Source: Hymenobacter caeli (GTDB taxonomy: Bacteria > Bacteroidota > Bacteroidia > Cytophagales > Hymenobacteraceae). Taken from it: a stretch of 64,000 nt of DNA. Under the pieces are notes generated by a model. That model had not been told where the DNA came from. It did no database searches and saw only the letters and a program-made list of their open reading frames with translations. Of the stretch, positions 1-8,450 are shown piece after piece; position 1 is the stretch's first letter; every line of letters begins with the position of its first letter. The position numbers and the translations under genes were made by a program. The stretch is taken from assembly GCF_013294115.1 (NCBI RefSeq), contig NZ_JABSNP010000013.1, positions 84,707 to 148,706 of the forward strand, given 5' to 3'.

Positions 1-282
1 CTTGGCGCGGTCGAAGCGGCCCAGCCGGCCCAGGTAGCCCTGGTAGAGGCCGGCGAGCGAGTCGCGGAAGGCGCGGGTCTGGTCGTTCACCAGGCGGTCG
101 TTGAAGCGGTTGTCGCCCTGGCTGGTGGCGGCCAGCGGAAACAGCGGGGCCTGCCGCTCCCAGTAGCCGCCGAGCAGCGCGGGGAAATCGGCAACGGGCG
201 TGGCGGCCACCGGGGCCTTGGTCTGGTTGCAGGCCGCGAGCCCGGCCAGGGCCCCCAGGCCGGTGAGAAGAAGTTTGCGCAT
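1..282 (-). CDS. DUF885 family lipoprotein, N-terminal part (cut by window edge)
   Basis: The reading frame is open from an ATG at 282 to the window edge, giving 94 residues. It begins with a lipoprotein signal peptide ending in a lipobox with Cys18 (LAAC), followed by a region rich in Asp, Arg and Tyr. This N-terminus matches the full-length DUF885 lipoprotein at 3974-5797 closely: same signal length, CNQTK after the lipobox, and a shared QGDNR(Y/F)ND block. It is therefore a paralogue about 3.7 kb away on the same strand. The catalytic HExxH part lies outside the window, so activity cannot be judged. The product is probably anchored in the outer membrane or periplasm. Confidence 0.85.
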   Translation of the reverse strand, partial: MRKLLLTGLGALAGLAACNQTKAPVAATPVADFPALLGGYWERQAPLFPLAATSQGDNRFNDRLVNDQTRAFRDSLAGLYQGYLGRLGRFDRAK

Positions 283-386
283 AAGGTAAAGCGGCCCTGA
301 AATAGTTGAATTTGATGCTGCCCGGCCACCAGCCGGCCGGCCGCCGGCCCGCAAAGTAGGCAGGTTTTGCGGGCCCCGCCGGGGCC

Positions 387-1670
387 CTAGCGCCCGTCGA
401 GGTGCTCGGCCTTCCAGCGCATGGCCGACTGCGCCCGCGTGCGCCCGCTGGGGTGGTCGAAAAAGATGATTTCCTCCAGCGGCGTGGGCTCGATTTTGCG
501 GTATTCCGACAGCTTCATGGCGATGGTGGCGAAGCCGTCGGGCTGGCGGGCCGCGTTCAGCCCGAACATGTCGGCCTCCTGCTCGTTGGTGCGCACGATG
601 GTGTTGGTGACGGGCGTGGCCAGAAAACCGGCCACTGCAAACAGCGCCGCCAGCAGCGGCAGGCCGCCCACGTCGGCCAGCCCCGCCACGCCCCACCGGG
701 CCCCGTAGCGGCGCACCAGTCGGCCAAACGCCCAATCAACTCCCCAAAAGCTAATGCCCACCAGCAGCAGCAGAAATACCAGCATCTTGGGGATGTGGTT
801 CAGCACGTAGTGGCCCAGCTCGTGGCCCATCACGGCCTGCACTTCGGCGGGCGTGCAGCGGCGCAGCAGGTTGTCGTTCAACGACACGCGGATGGTGCGG
901 CCCAGCCCGCTCACGTTGGCGCTGATGCGCTTGCTCTGCTTTGAGGCGTCGAAGTAGTACACGTTGTCGGCGGGCACGCCGTTGGCGCGGGCCATGCTGA
1001 GGATGCCCGCCCGCACCGGGCCCGCCGGCAGCGGCGTGTAGTGGTTGAAGAGCGGGCTGATGAACACCGGCCCCACGGCCACCGCCACCACCATGAAAAC
1101 CCCCACGATGGCCGTGCCCCACACCCACCACCGGGCCCCCGCGCGCCGGATGGCCCCGTACAGCGCCAGCACCAGCAGGCTGCCGAGCCCCACTGACAGG
1201 GCCAGGGCCGTTAAATCTTCGCCCAGCCAGGCCCCGAACGTCTGGTTGGAAAGCCCGTACTGGTGCTCGCGCACAAAGCCCTCGTACACCGTGAGCGGGA
1301 AGCTCAGCCCCGCCGCCAGCAGCAGGTACAGCGCCGCGTAGGCCCAGTTGCGCTGCCACAGGCGGGGCAGCCGCGCCGTGCGGGCCCGCAGCCACCGCGA
1401 CCAGCCCAGCCCCAGAAACACGCCCGCCACGCCCAGCGCGTACACCAGGTCCCAGAGCTGGAGCCAGTACCCGCCCTCGAAGTAAGCATCCGACTTGGCC
1501 TTCTGGGCCGGGGTGAGGGTGTCGAGGTAGTGCCGGGTGGCGGCCTCCACGTCGAAGGCCGGGCGGCGGGCCGCGGCCGTGTCGGCCGGGGCAGTTTGCG
1601 CGGCGGCGGGCCCCGCCGATGCGGCCGTGCCCACCGTCAACGCCAACAGCAAGAGTAGTTTGTACAGCAT
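387..1670 (-). CDS. M48 family (Ste24/CAAX protease-like) membrane metallopeptidase
   Basis: This 427-residue protein has an N-terminal signal or signal-anchor sequence, several hydrophobic segments (about residues 60-80, 105-125, 155-175 and 185-205) and a zinc-protease motif HELGH at residues 283-287. A downstream NEQEAD segment supplies the usual third zinc ligand. The order, an integral-membrane N-terminal domain and then the M48 domain, is that of Ste24-type CAAX proteases. In bacteria these are thought to degrade or process membrane proteins; the substrate here is unknown. The gene starts 17 bp from a divergently oriented response-regulator fragment. Family assignment is firm, physiological role is not. 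Confidence 0.92.
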   Translation of the reverse strand: MLYKLLLLLALTVGTAASAGPAAAQTAPADTAAARRPAFDVEAATRHYLDTLTPAQKAKSDAYFEGGYWLQLWDLVYALGVAGVFLGLGWSRWLRARTARLPRLWQRNWAYAALYLLLAAGLSFPLTVYEGFVREHQYGLSNQTFGAWLGEDLTALALSVGLGSLLVLALYGAIRRAGARWWVWGTAIVGVFMVVAVAVGPVFISPLFNHYTPLPAGPVRAGILSMARANGVPADNVYYFDASKQSKRISANVSGLGRTIRVSLNDNLLRRCTPAEVQAVMGHELGHYVLNHIPKMLVFLLLLVGISFWGVDWAFGRLVRRYGARWGVAGLADVGGLPLLAALFAVAGFLATPVTNTIVRTNEQEADMFGLNAARQPDGFATIAMKLSEYRKIEPTPLEEIIFFDHPSGRTRAQSAMRWKAEHLDGR

Positions 1671-1687
1671 CCGCAGCGTAGGTTAGG

Positions 1688-2068
1688 GTGAGTGCGGCCG
1701 GCCGGGGCCCCGCATCCGCAAGCTACGGCACGGGGCGGCCCGGGCAAAGGGCCCAACGAAAAGCCCAGCGCGGGGCCACCGTTGTGGGCCGCTACTCGTT
1801 CGTGCCCCTGCGCCAGGAGCTGTGGCTCGACGGGCAGCTCAGCGCCACCCTCTCGCACCGCGAAACCGAGCTGCTGCGGCTGCTCGTGGCCCACCAGCCC
1901 CGGCCCCTCGACCGCCAAACGGCCCTGCTCCAGCTCTGGGGCGACGACTCCTTCTTCCACGCCCGCTCGATGGACGTATTCATCTCGCGCCTGCGCAAGC
2001 ACCTGCGCCACGACCCCAACATCGTCATCCTCAACCTGCGGGGCGTGGGGCACCGGCTGGTGGCGTAG
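1688..2068 (+). pseudogene. Truncated OmpR-type response regulator (DNA-binding domain only)
   Basis: The C-terminal 90 or so residues are a clear OmpR/PhoB winged-helix domain of the Bacteroidota RprY-like type: a LSHRETELLRLL helix, LWGDDSFFHARSMDV, ISRLRKHL and a closing LRGVGHRL wing. The receiver domain that should precede it is absent; upstream sequence is the 5' end of the divergent M48 gene. The only start is a GTG at 1688, followed by about 35 residues of low-complexity Arg/Gly/Ala sequence. A freestanding regulator is possible, but a decayed remnant of a rearranged two-component gene is more likely. No partner kinase is adjacent. Confidence 0.6.
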
Positions 2069-2147
2069 CCCCGGGGCCGCCGGTAAGAAGTCAGCCAAAG
2101 ATGGATGTAAATGCCTGATTAGTACCACACCTTCAACCCAAGACAGA

Positions 2148-2186
2148 AGCTAATAGCCAGCAGCTAAAAGCTAAAAGCCAATAGTT
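2148..2186. repeat. AT-rich word repeat (single arm)
   Basis: A run of overlapping AGCTAAAAGCC/AGCTAATAGCC words lies between the response-regulator remnant and dinB and ends at the DinB stop codon. It resembles one arm of the AT-rich inverted word repeats at 15084 and 50910, but no opposing arm is visible here. Confidence 0.5.
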
Positions 2187-2668
2187 CACACCCAGTCGCC
2201 CAGCAGGCGTTGCAGCAGCACGATTTGGCCGGTGTGGTAGCCTTGGTGGTCGCCGATGAGCAGGGCCTCGCGGAAGATGTTCTGGCCGGTGCCGTGCGGC
2301 AGCGGGGCCAGCAGGTCGGTGGCCGGGTCGTTCAGCAAGTCGATGAACCGCTCCTGGTCGTGGGCAATGGCGTAGAGGGCGGCCTGCCAGCCGGCTTCGT
2401 CCACGGCCGCGCCCGGGGCGGGCCAGTAGCCGGCCGGCCACGCGGGCGACACGTGCGCCGGGTCGAGGCAAAACGCTACGATGTCGTGCTGCGCGATGCG
2501 CAGGTGCTCCACCAGGTGCCAGATGGTGTAGGGCAGGCCCGGCACGGCCCGGTTGCGCAGGGAGGCGTCGAGCCCGGCGCAGGCCTGCGCGAAGGGCACG
2601 TGGGCGTTGCCGCCGGCCATCAGCTCAATTAATTCCGCGACGAGGGCGGCCCGGGCTTGCGGTTCCAT
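2186..2668 (-). CDS. DinB family protein
   Basis: From ATG 2668 the protein has 160 residues. It shows the DinB/YfiT four-helix-bundle pattern with scattered metal-binding histidines, seen as HLVEH in the middle and HQGYHTGQ near the C-terminus. The reading frame extends upstream, but that part is Pro/Arg-rich and lacks conservation, so the internal ATG is preferred. DinB-like proteins include DNA-damage-induced proteins and thiol-dependent metalloenzymes; the sequence does not say which activity applies. It is a single gene, separated from the upstream TlpA-like gene by a hairpin terminator. Confidence 0.85.
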   Translation of the reverse strand: MEPQARAALVAELIELMAGGNAHVPFAQACAGLDASLRNRAVPGLPYTIWHLVEHLRIAQHDIVAFCLDPAHVSPAWPAGYWPAPGAAVDEAGWQAALYAIAHDQERFIDLLNDPATDLLAPLPHGTGQNIFREALLIGDHQGYHTGQIVLLQRLLGDWV

Positions 2669-2722
2669 AAGGTGTTGGCGGTGGGGCAAGGTTGCCGGCC
2701 GGGGGCGCGGCGGCCGGGGCCC

Positions 2723-2750
2723 AAAAAAGCCCGGCACGGGGCCGGGCTTT
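2723..2750 (-). terminator. Rho-independent terminator of the TlpA-like gene
   Basis: On the minus strand a 10-bp perfect stem (2726-2735 with 2741-2750, loop of 5) is followed by a run of T (A23-A28 on the plus strand). It sits 23 bp past the stop of the thioredoxin-family gene. Confidence 0.75.
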
Positions 2751-2772
2751 CGGGCAGCGCACGGCGGCGGGG

Positions 2773-3906
2773 CTACTTCACCGGCGTCAGCAGCTGGGCC
2801 AGCTTGGTTTGCAGCTCCTCGCCGCGCAGGTTGGTGGCCACGATTTTACCGGCGGGGTCGAGCAGGAAGTTCTGGGGGATGGACTGCACGCCGTACTGCT
2901 GGGCCACGGCGTTCTGCCAGTACTTCAGGTCCGACACCTGGTGCCAGACCAGGCCGTCGGCGGCAATGGCCTTCACCCAGGCCCCCTGGCCGCTTTCCTT
3001 GTCGAGCGACACGCCCAGGATGGTGAAGCCCTTGTCCTTGTAGGCGTTGTAGGCCACCACCACGTTGGGGTTTTCCTGGCGGCAGGGCCCGCACCAGCTG
3101 GCCCAGAAGTCGATGAGCACGTACTTGCCGCGCAGCGACGAGAGCGTAAGCGGCGTGCCCTCGGGCGTGTTTTGGGTGAAGTCGGGCGCCAGGGCCCCCA
3201 GGGCCACCGCTTGCAGCTTGGCAATCTGGGTCGCAATTTTCTGGCCCTCGGGCGTGGCCCGCACCCGGGGCGAAAGCTTCTGGAACAGCGCGTCGTAGTC
3301 GGCCGCTTTCGGGGCGTAGCCCACGGCTTGCTTGATGGCAAACAGACTGAACCGGTCGTCGGGGTGGGCCGCCACGAAGTCGGTGGCCACCTTCTTTTCG
3401 CCTTCGGCGATGGCATCGAACTTGGGTTCGAGCGCGTCCATGGCCGGCTTGTCCTGCTTGGCGCGAGCGGCCATATACTGCTTGCCCAAGGCCTTGTCTT
3501 GCGCATTCAGCGGCTTGAGTTGAGTGTCTAGCTGGGCCTGCAATGCGTTGAGGGGCGTGCCCGTGATGGTGGCCTTGGCGGCTGAATCGGCGGTAACCAC
3601 TTTTACGGTGCCCTGCTCAAGGTATAGGATGCTCATATCGTGCGTTTTGTTCAGCCGCGTGCCTTGATGAGCAAATAAGAGGGTGCCCCGCGTGGGCCCC
3701 GGCACGGTGCCTTTAAACGAGAATGCACCCTTTTTCAATACTGCCGAGTCCGTCACTATTTTGCCAGCGATAGGGTAGCCGAGGTAGACCTTATCGACGG
3801 CCTTGGGGTTGGCGACTTTGCCTTTCAGTACGAAAGTTTCGGCCTGGGCCTGGGCCTGGGCCAGCAGGGGCAGGGCCCCGAGGGCCGCGGCGAAGAGGAG
3901 TTTCAT
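2773..3906 (-). CDS. TlpA-like thioredoxin-family protein with DUF4369-type N-domain
   Basis: The ATG at 3906 gives a 377-residue protein with a clear signal peptide (MKLLFAAALGALPLLAQAQA). Residues 25-230 resemble the DUF4369/AhpC-associated N-terminal domain found in Bacteroidota periplasmic thioredoxins. The C-terminal thioredoxin domain carries the redox motif WCGPC at residues 271-275, with a conserved cis-Pro region near SIPQNF. Such proteins reduce or isomerise disulfides in the periplasm, or support cytochrome c maturation. The longer frame upstream of 3906 has no conserved content. The gene forms its own transcription unit, ending at the 2723-2750 hairpin. Confidence 0.9.
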   Translation of the reverse strand: MKLLFAAALGALPLLAQAQAQAETFVLKGKVANPKAVDKVYLGYPIAGKIVTDSAVLKKGAFSFKGTVPGPTRGTLLFAHQGTRLNKTHDMSILYLEQGTVKVVTADSAAKATITGTPLNALQAQLDTQLKPLNAQDKALGKQYMAARAKQDKPAMDALEPKFDAIAEGEKKVATDFVAAHPDDRFSLFAIKQAVGYAPKAADYDALFQKLSPRVRATPEGQKIATQIAKLQAVALGALAPDFTQNTPEGTPLTLSSLRGKYVLIDFWASWCGPCRQENPNVVVAYNAYKDKGFTILGVSLDKESGQGAWVKAIAADGLVWHQVSDLKYWQNAVAQQYGVQSIPQNFLLDPAGKIVATNLRGEELQTKLAQLLTPVK

Positions 3907-3973
3907 TGGGCAAAGAGAATTGGTGCGAAGAACCAAGATAGGGCCCCCGAAGCAGTTACGTAAAGATGCCGCG

Positions 3974-5797
3974 CTACTTCACCCCCGCGGCCCAGGCGTC
4001 CATCTTCTTCTCCAGCACGGCCAGCGGCATGGAGCCGTCCTTGAGAATCTCGTCGTGGAAGGCGCTGAGCGAGAACTTAGGGCCCAGCTGCTGCTCGTAC
4101 TTCGTGCGCAGGGCCCGGATTTTCAGGGCCCCGATTTTGTAGCCCAGCGCCTGGCCCGGGATGGCCATGTAGCGCTCCACGGCCGAGGTGGCGTCCGGGG
4201 TGCTCAGGGGCAGGTTGGCGAGCATGTACTGGATGGCTTGCTCGCGGGTCAGGTTGCGGCTGTGCAGGCCGGTGTCCACCACCAGGCGCACGGCCCGCAG
4301 CTGCTCGTCGCCCAGGGCCCCCATGTACTGGTAGGGGTCGGTGTAGAGGCCCAGCTCCTTGCCCAGGCTTTCGCAGTATAAGGCCCAGCCTTCCACGTAG
4401 GCGTTCTGGCCGCCGAAGCGCCGGAACTTGGGCAAGCTCGTGTTTTCCTGTTGCAGCGAAATCTGGTAGTGGTGCCCGGGGATGGCCTCGTGCAGGAACA
4501 GCGACTCCATGCCCGAGGTGGTGTTGAACGTGGTGGCGTCCAGAATGGGCACGTAGAAAATGCCCGGCCGCGAGCCGTCCGGGGCCCCCTGGTTGTACTC
4601 GGCCGAGGCCGAGGCGGCGCGGAAGGCCTCGGTCTGGCGGATTTCAAACGGCGTTTTGGGCACGTGGAGGAACATCTTTTGCAGGTTGGGCTCCATGCGC
4701 TGGTGGATGGCCTCGAAGGCGGCCAGCACCTGGGCCGGCGTCTGGTAGGGCATGAAGCGCTTGTCCGTCTTCATGTATTCGAAGAAGGCTCGCAGGTCGC
4801 CCTTGAAGCCCACGCTGGCCTTTACCCGCTCCATCTCGGCCCGGATGCGGGCCACCTCGCCCAGGCCCAGCTGGTAAATCTGGGCCGGCGTCATATCGGT
4901 CGTGGTGGAGTTGGCCACCAGGTAGGCGTACATTTCCGGGCCGCCGGGCAGGGCCCCCAGGCCGCTGGTAGCGCGGGCCCTGGGCAGGTACTCGGTTTGC
5001 AGGAAGGCCCCCAGCTTCTGGAACGTCGGGTTCAGCTCCGTGCTAATTGCCTGCTTGTAGGCGGCCGTCAGCCGGGCCTTGTCGGCGGCCGAAAAGTCCT
5101 TCGGGAATTTGTTGATGGGGCTGTAAAACAGGTTCTTGGCGGGGTCGGCCACGGCCAGGTCGCGCAGCTCGGGCACCATTTTCACCACCAGGGCCCGGGG
5201 CAGCACCACGCCGGCCCGCACGCCGGCCCGGAAGTTGGCCACGGCCGTGTCGGCCCACACCGTGAAGCCCCGCACCCGGCCCAGCCAGTTGTCGTAGTCC
5301 TTCACCGTTTTGAAGGGCTGGATGCCCTCGCCCGAGCCCATCTGGCCCAGCGTCAGCGGCAGGGCATAAAACTGGTTGAAGGGCATCATCCAGGTGTTCA
5401 GCTTGAGCCCGGCCAGGCTTTGCTGCAGCTGGTACTGAAAGATGTCGTAGCTGAGCTGGTCGTTGGGCCCCAGCTGGGCGCGGTCAAATTTTTCCAGGCG
5501 CGTCAGATAATCCTGGTAAAAGGTGCGCAGCGTGTCGCGGTAGGCGCGGGTGCCGTCGTTGGGCAGCTGGTCGTTGTAGCGGTTGTCGCCCTGGGCCGTG
5601 GCCGAGAGCGGGTCGAGGCGCGACTGCTTTTCCCAGAAGGCGTCGAACAGGGCCCCCAGGGCCTGCGGGTCGGTTGGGGCCGCGCCGGTGGTGGCCGAGT
5701 CGGTGGCCGCGCCGCTGGTGGCGTCGGCGGTTTTGGTTTGGTTGCAGGCCGTGGCCAGGGCGGCGGTGGCCAGCCCGGCGAGGAGGAGTTTTTTCAT
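3974..5797 (-). CDS. DUF885 family lipoprotein, metallopeptidase-like
   Basis: The preferred start is ATG 5797 (607 residues), which opens on a lipoprotein signal with lipobox ATAC and Cys18. The DUF885 domain fills the rest. An HEAIPGHH motif (H436, E437, H442, H443) gives the HExxxGHH-type zinc site characteristic of this family, which is related to M32-like peptidases. It probably acts in the periplasm or at the outer membrane on peptides. The upstream frame extension to 5965 lacks a signal peptide and is rejected. A paralogue starts at 282 on the same strand, so this is a dispersed tandem pair. Confidence 0.9.
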   Translation of the reverse strand: MKKLLLAGLATAALATACNQTKTADATSGAATDSATTGAAPTDPQALGALFDAFWEKQSRLDPLSATAQGDNRYNDQLPNDGTRAYRDTLRTFYQDYLTRLEKFDRAQLGPNDQLSYDIFQYQLQQSLAGLKLNTWMMPFNQFYALPLTLGQMGSGEGIQPFKTVKDYDNWLGRVRGFTVWADTAVANFRAGVRAGVVLPRALVVKMVPELRDLAVADPAKNLFYSPINKFPKDFSAADKARLTAAYKQAISTELNPTFQKLGAFLQTEYLPRARATSGLGALPGGPEMYAYLVANSTTTDMTPAQIYQLGLGEVARIRAEMERVKASVGFKGDLRAFFEYMKTDKRFMPYQTPAQVLAAFEAIHQRMEPNLQKMFLHVPKTPFEIRQTEAFRAASASAEYNQGAPDGSRPGIFYVPILDATTFNTTSGMESLFLHEAIPGHHYQISLQQENTSLPKFRRFGGQNAYVEGWALYCESLGKELGLYTDPYQYMGALGDEQLRAVRLVVDTGLHSRNLTREQAIQYMLANLPLSTPDATSAVERYMAIPGQALGYKIGALKIRALRTKYEQQLGPKFSLSAFHDEILKDGSMPLAVLEKKMDAWAAGVK

Positions 5798-5993
5798 GGG
5801 GCGTTCAGCGGAAAACGAAATCGACCGGCAAGCTACGGGCCCGGCGAGACAATGAAGGTGACGGATTACCTTCGTTTGGGCGGCAACTTGTCCGCCGGCA
5901 CCGTTGTGCTTCGGCCGCGCGGCCCCGGGCCGGGGCCGGCGGCCAACGGGTTTGCGGCGCCCCACGCGCCCCTTAGTAGTTCCAAAACTGCTT

Positions 5994-6001
5994 TAACTTT
6001 G
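5994..6001 (+). promoter_or_regulatory. Putative -7 box (TAACTTTG) of the kai operon
   Basis: TAACTTTG fits the Bacteroidota TAnnTTTG -7 consensus and lies 20 bp before the kaiC ATG. No good TTTG -33 element is visible at the expected spacing, so the call is moderate. Confidence 0.5.
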
Positions 6002-6020
6002 CCCGCGTACACCCCATTCT

Positions 6021-7760
6021 ATGCGAAAGAAACCCCTGGCCGCGGCCCCCGCGCTGCCCCGGCTGCCCAAGGCCCCCACCGGCATCGACGGCCTCGACGA
6101 AATCACCGAGGGGGGCCTGCCGCGGGGCCGGCCCACGCTGGTCTGCGGCAGCGCGGGCTGCGGCAAAACGCTGCTGGGCATCGAGTTCCTGGTGCGCGGC
6201 ATCCAGCAGTTCGGCGAGGCGGGCGTGCTGCTGAGCTTCGAGGAAACCGCCGCCGAGCTGGCCGCCAACGTCACCTCCCTGGGCTTCGACCTGGGGGCCC
6301 TGCAAGCCAACAAGCAGCTGCGCATCGACCACGTGCACATCGACCGCGCCGCGCTCGAAGAAACGGGCGAGTACGACCTCGAAGGCCTGTTCATCCGCCT
6401 GGGCTACGCCATCGACGCCATCGGGGCCAAGCGCGTGGTGCTCGACACGCTGGAAGCCCTGTTCGCGGGCTTCACCAACCAGGCGCTGCTGCGGGCCGAA
6501 ATCCGCCGGCTGTTCGGCTGGCTGAAGGACAAGGGCGTGACGGCCGTCATCACCGCCGAGCGCGGCGAGCACACCCTCACCCGGCAAGGGTTGGAAGAGT
6601 ACGTGTCGGACTGCGTCATCCTGCTCGACAACCGGGTGATTGACCAGATTACCACCCGGCGGCTGCGCGTGGTGAAGTACCGCGGCAGCACCCACGGCAC
6701 CAACGAGTACCCCTACCTCATCACCGAAGAAGGCTTCTCGGTGCTGCCCGTCACCTCCCTCCGGCTCGAGCACGAAGTGTCGGACAACATCGTGTCGTCG
6801 GGGGTGCCGGGGCTCGACGCTATGTTTGGGCGCGGCGGCTGGTTCCAGGGCACCAGCACGCTGCTCACCGGCACGGCCGGCACGGCCAAAACCACGCTCG
6901 CCGTTGCCTTTGCCCTCGCCGCCTGCCAGCGCGGCGAGCGCTGCCTGTACTTCGCCTTCGAGGAATCGCCGGCCCAGCTCGTGCGCAACATGCGCTCCGT
7001 GGGCCTCGACCTGGCCCCGTACATCGCCAGCGGCCTGCTGCGCCTCGAAGCCTCGCGGCCCACCCTCAGCGGCCTGGAGCGCCACCTCGTGGTGGTGCAC
7101 AAGCTCATCGGGCAGTTCCGGCCGCAGGCCGTCGTCATCGACCCCATCAGCAACCTGGTTTCGGTGGGCAGCGCCAGCGAAGTGCGCAGCATGCTCACGC
7201 GGCTGATTGACTACCTGAAGGTGCACGGCGTCACGGCCTTGTTCACGGCCCTCGTCAGCGGCAGCCGGGGCCTGGTGGAGCTGGCCGAGGAAGGCGTGTC
7301 GTCGCTGGTCGACACCTGGATTTCGGTGCGCGATCTCGAAGGCATCGGCGAGCGCAACCGCGGCCTGAGCATCCTCAAGTCGCGGGGCATGGCCCACTCC
7401 AACCAGGTGCGCGAGTTCGTGGTAACCGCCCGCGGCGTCGAGCTGCTCGACGTGGTGATCGGGCCCCTGGGCATCGTGACGGGGGCCGGCCGCCTCAGCC
7501 AGCGCCTGCAGGAGCAGGCCGTGGCCCGGGCCGCGCAGTTCGAGGTGGACCGCAACGACCGCGAGCTGGAGCGCAAGCGCCGGGTGCTGGAAGCCACCAT
7601 CAACAACCTGCGCACCGAGTTCGAGTCGGTGGAGGAGGAGCTGCGCCGGGTGAACGACCAGGCCCAGGCCCGCCAGCAGGCCCAGGACCGCGACCGCGGC
7701 ACCCTGGCCGCCGGCCGCCCCAGCGGGGGGCCCAGCGCCCCATCCGAAACCCCTGCTTAG
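6021..7760 (+). CDS. kaiC: KaiC-family circadian-clock ATPase
   Basis: This 579-residue protein has two tandem RecA-like domains, CI (about 20-255) and CII (about 265-490). CI has Walker A GSAGCGKT (43-50) and FEET; CII has GTAGTAKT (284-291) and FEES. In CII the usual Gly before the Lys is Ala. Aligning with cyanobacterial KaiC, the phosphoacceptor pair Ser431/Thr432 falls on Ser427-Ser428 (VSSLVD), so autophosphorylation is plausible. Instead of the KaiA-binding tail, the protein ends with a predicted coiled coil (about 495-560). It is the first gene of a four-gene operon with two kaiB genes and a histidine kinase. No kaiA is present. It is a KaiC homologue of the non-cyanobacterial type. 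Confidence 0.95.
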   Translation: MRKKPLAAAPALPRLPKAPTGIDGLDEITEGGLPRGRPTLVCGSAGCGKTLLGIEFLVRGIQQFGEAGVLLSFEETAAELAANVTSLGFDLGALQANKQLRIDHVHIDRAALEETGEYDLEGLFIRLGYAIDAIGAKRVVLDTLEALFAGFTNQALLRAEIRRLFGWLKDKGVTAVITAERGEHTLTRQGLEEYVSDCVILLDNRVIDQITTRRLRVVKYRGSTHGTNEYPYLITEEGFSVLPVTSLRLEHEVSDNIVSSGVPGLDAMFGRGGWFQGTSTLLTGTAGTAKTTLAVAFALAACQRGERCLYFAFEESPAQLVRNMRSVGLDLAPYIASGLLRLEASRPTLSGLERHLVVVHKLIGQFRPQAVVIDPISNLVSVGSASEVRSMLTRLIDYLKVHGVTALFTALVSGSRGLVELAEEGVSSLVDTWISVRDLEGIGERNRGLSILKSRGMAHSNQVREFVVTARGVELLDVVIGPLGIVTGAGRLSQRLQEQAVARAAQFEVDRNDRELERKRRVLEATINNLRTEFESVEEELRRVNDQAQARQQAQDRDRGTLAAGRPSGGPSAPSETPA

Positions 7761-7775
7761 GCCGTATAAAACTGC

Positions 7776-8111
7776 ATGATGACTGATACGAGGGAAGTGC
7801 TGGCGGGGAATGCGTTGCCCGCCCCAGGGGAAACGTTCGAGCTGCGCCTGTACGTGGCCGGCCAAACGCCGAAGTCGGTGGCCGCGCTGGCCAACCTGCG
7901 CCGCTACTGCGAGCAGCACATGGAGGGCCGCTACTCGCTGGAAGTGATTGACTTGCTGCAACACCCGCAGCTGGCCGAGGGCGACCAGATCCTGGCCGTG
8001 CCCACGCTGGTGCGCAAAGTGCCCGAACCCATGCGCCGCGTCATCGGCGACCTCTCGAACGAGGAGCGGGTGCTGGTGGGGCTCGACATCCGCCCGCGCG
8101 GGGCCCGCTAA
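7776..8111 (+). CDS. kaiB: KaiB-family protein 1
   Basis: This 111-residue protein matches KaiB: an [12 protein letters not shown] opening strand, [26 protein letters not shown] in the centre, and a VIGDLS element before a short tail. KaiB is a thioredoxin-like, fold-switching protein that binds KaiC in its post-phosphorylation state. All segments around the fold switch are present, so it should be functional. It starts 16 bp after the kaiC stop and ends 3 bp before the second kaiB, which suggests translational coupling. Either of two adjacent ATG codons (7776, 7779) could serve as start. Confidence 0.93.
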   Translation: MMTDTREVLAGNALPAPGETFELRLYVAGQTPKSVAALANLRRYCEQHMEGRYSLEVIDLLQHPQLAEGDQILAVPTLVRKVPEPMRRVIGDLSNEERVLVGLDIRPRGAR

Positions 8112-8114
8112 GCC

Positions 8115-8450
8115 GTGGTTGCCGCCGAACCCACCCCGCCCGCCGACGACCTGCCCGAACCGACGGCCGAGTTCGTGTTCCACCTCTACGTGACGGGGGC
8201 CACGCCCAACTCGACGCGGGCCGTGCGCAACTGCAAGGAAATCTGTGAGCTGCACCTGGCCGGCCGCTACGGCCTGCTGATTGTGGACATCTACCAGCAG
8301 CCCCACCTGGCCCAGCAGGAGCAAATCATCGCGGCCCCCACGCTGGTGCGGGTGCGCCCGCTGCCCCAGCGCCGGCTCGTGGGCGACCTCTCCGACCGGG
8401 CCGCCGTGGTGGCCGCCCTCAGCCTGCCGCCCGCCCCGCCCTTGCCATGA
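8115..8450 (+). CDS. kaiB: KaiB-family protein 2
   Basis: A second KaiB-like protein (111 residues, GTG start at 8115) follows immediately. It keeps LYVTGATPNS, the (I/V)D(I/V)YQQPHLAQQEQ segment, APTLVR and VGDLSD. It differs from KaiB 1 by an acidic, Pro-rich N-terminal extension of about 17 residues and a Pro-rich tail. It overlaps the kinase gene by 4 bp (ATGA). The pair may be specialised, for instance one binding KaiC and one the kinase; this is inference, not visible in the sequence. Confidence 0.9.
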   Translation: MVAAEPTPPADDLPEPTAEFVFHLYVTGATPNSTRAVRNCKEICELHLAGRYGLLIVDIYQQPHLAQQEQIIAAPTLVRVRPLPQRRLVGDLSDRAAVVAALSLPPAPPLP

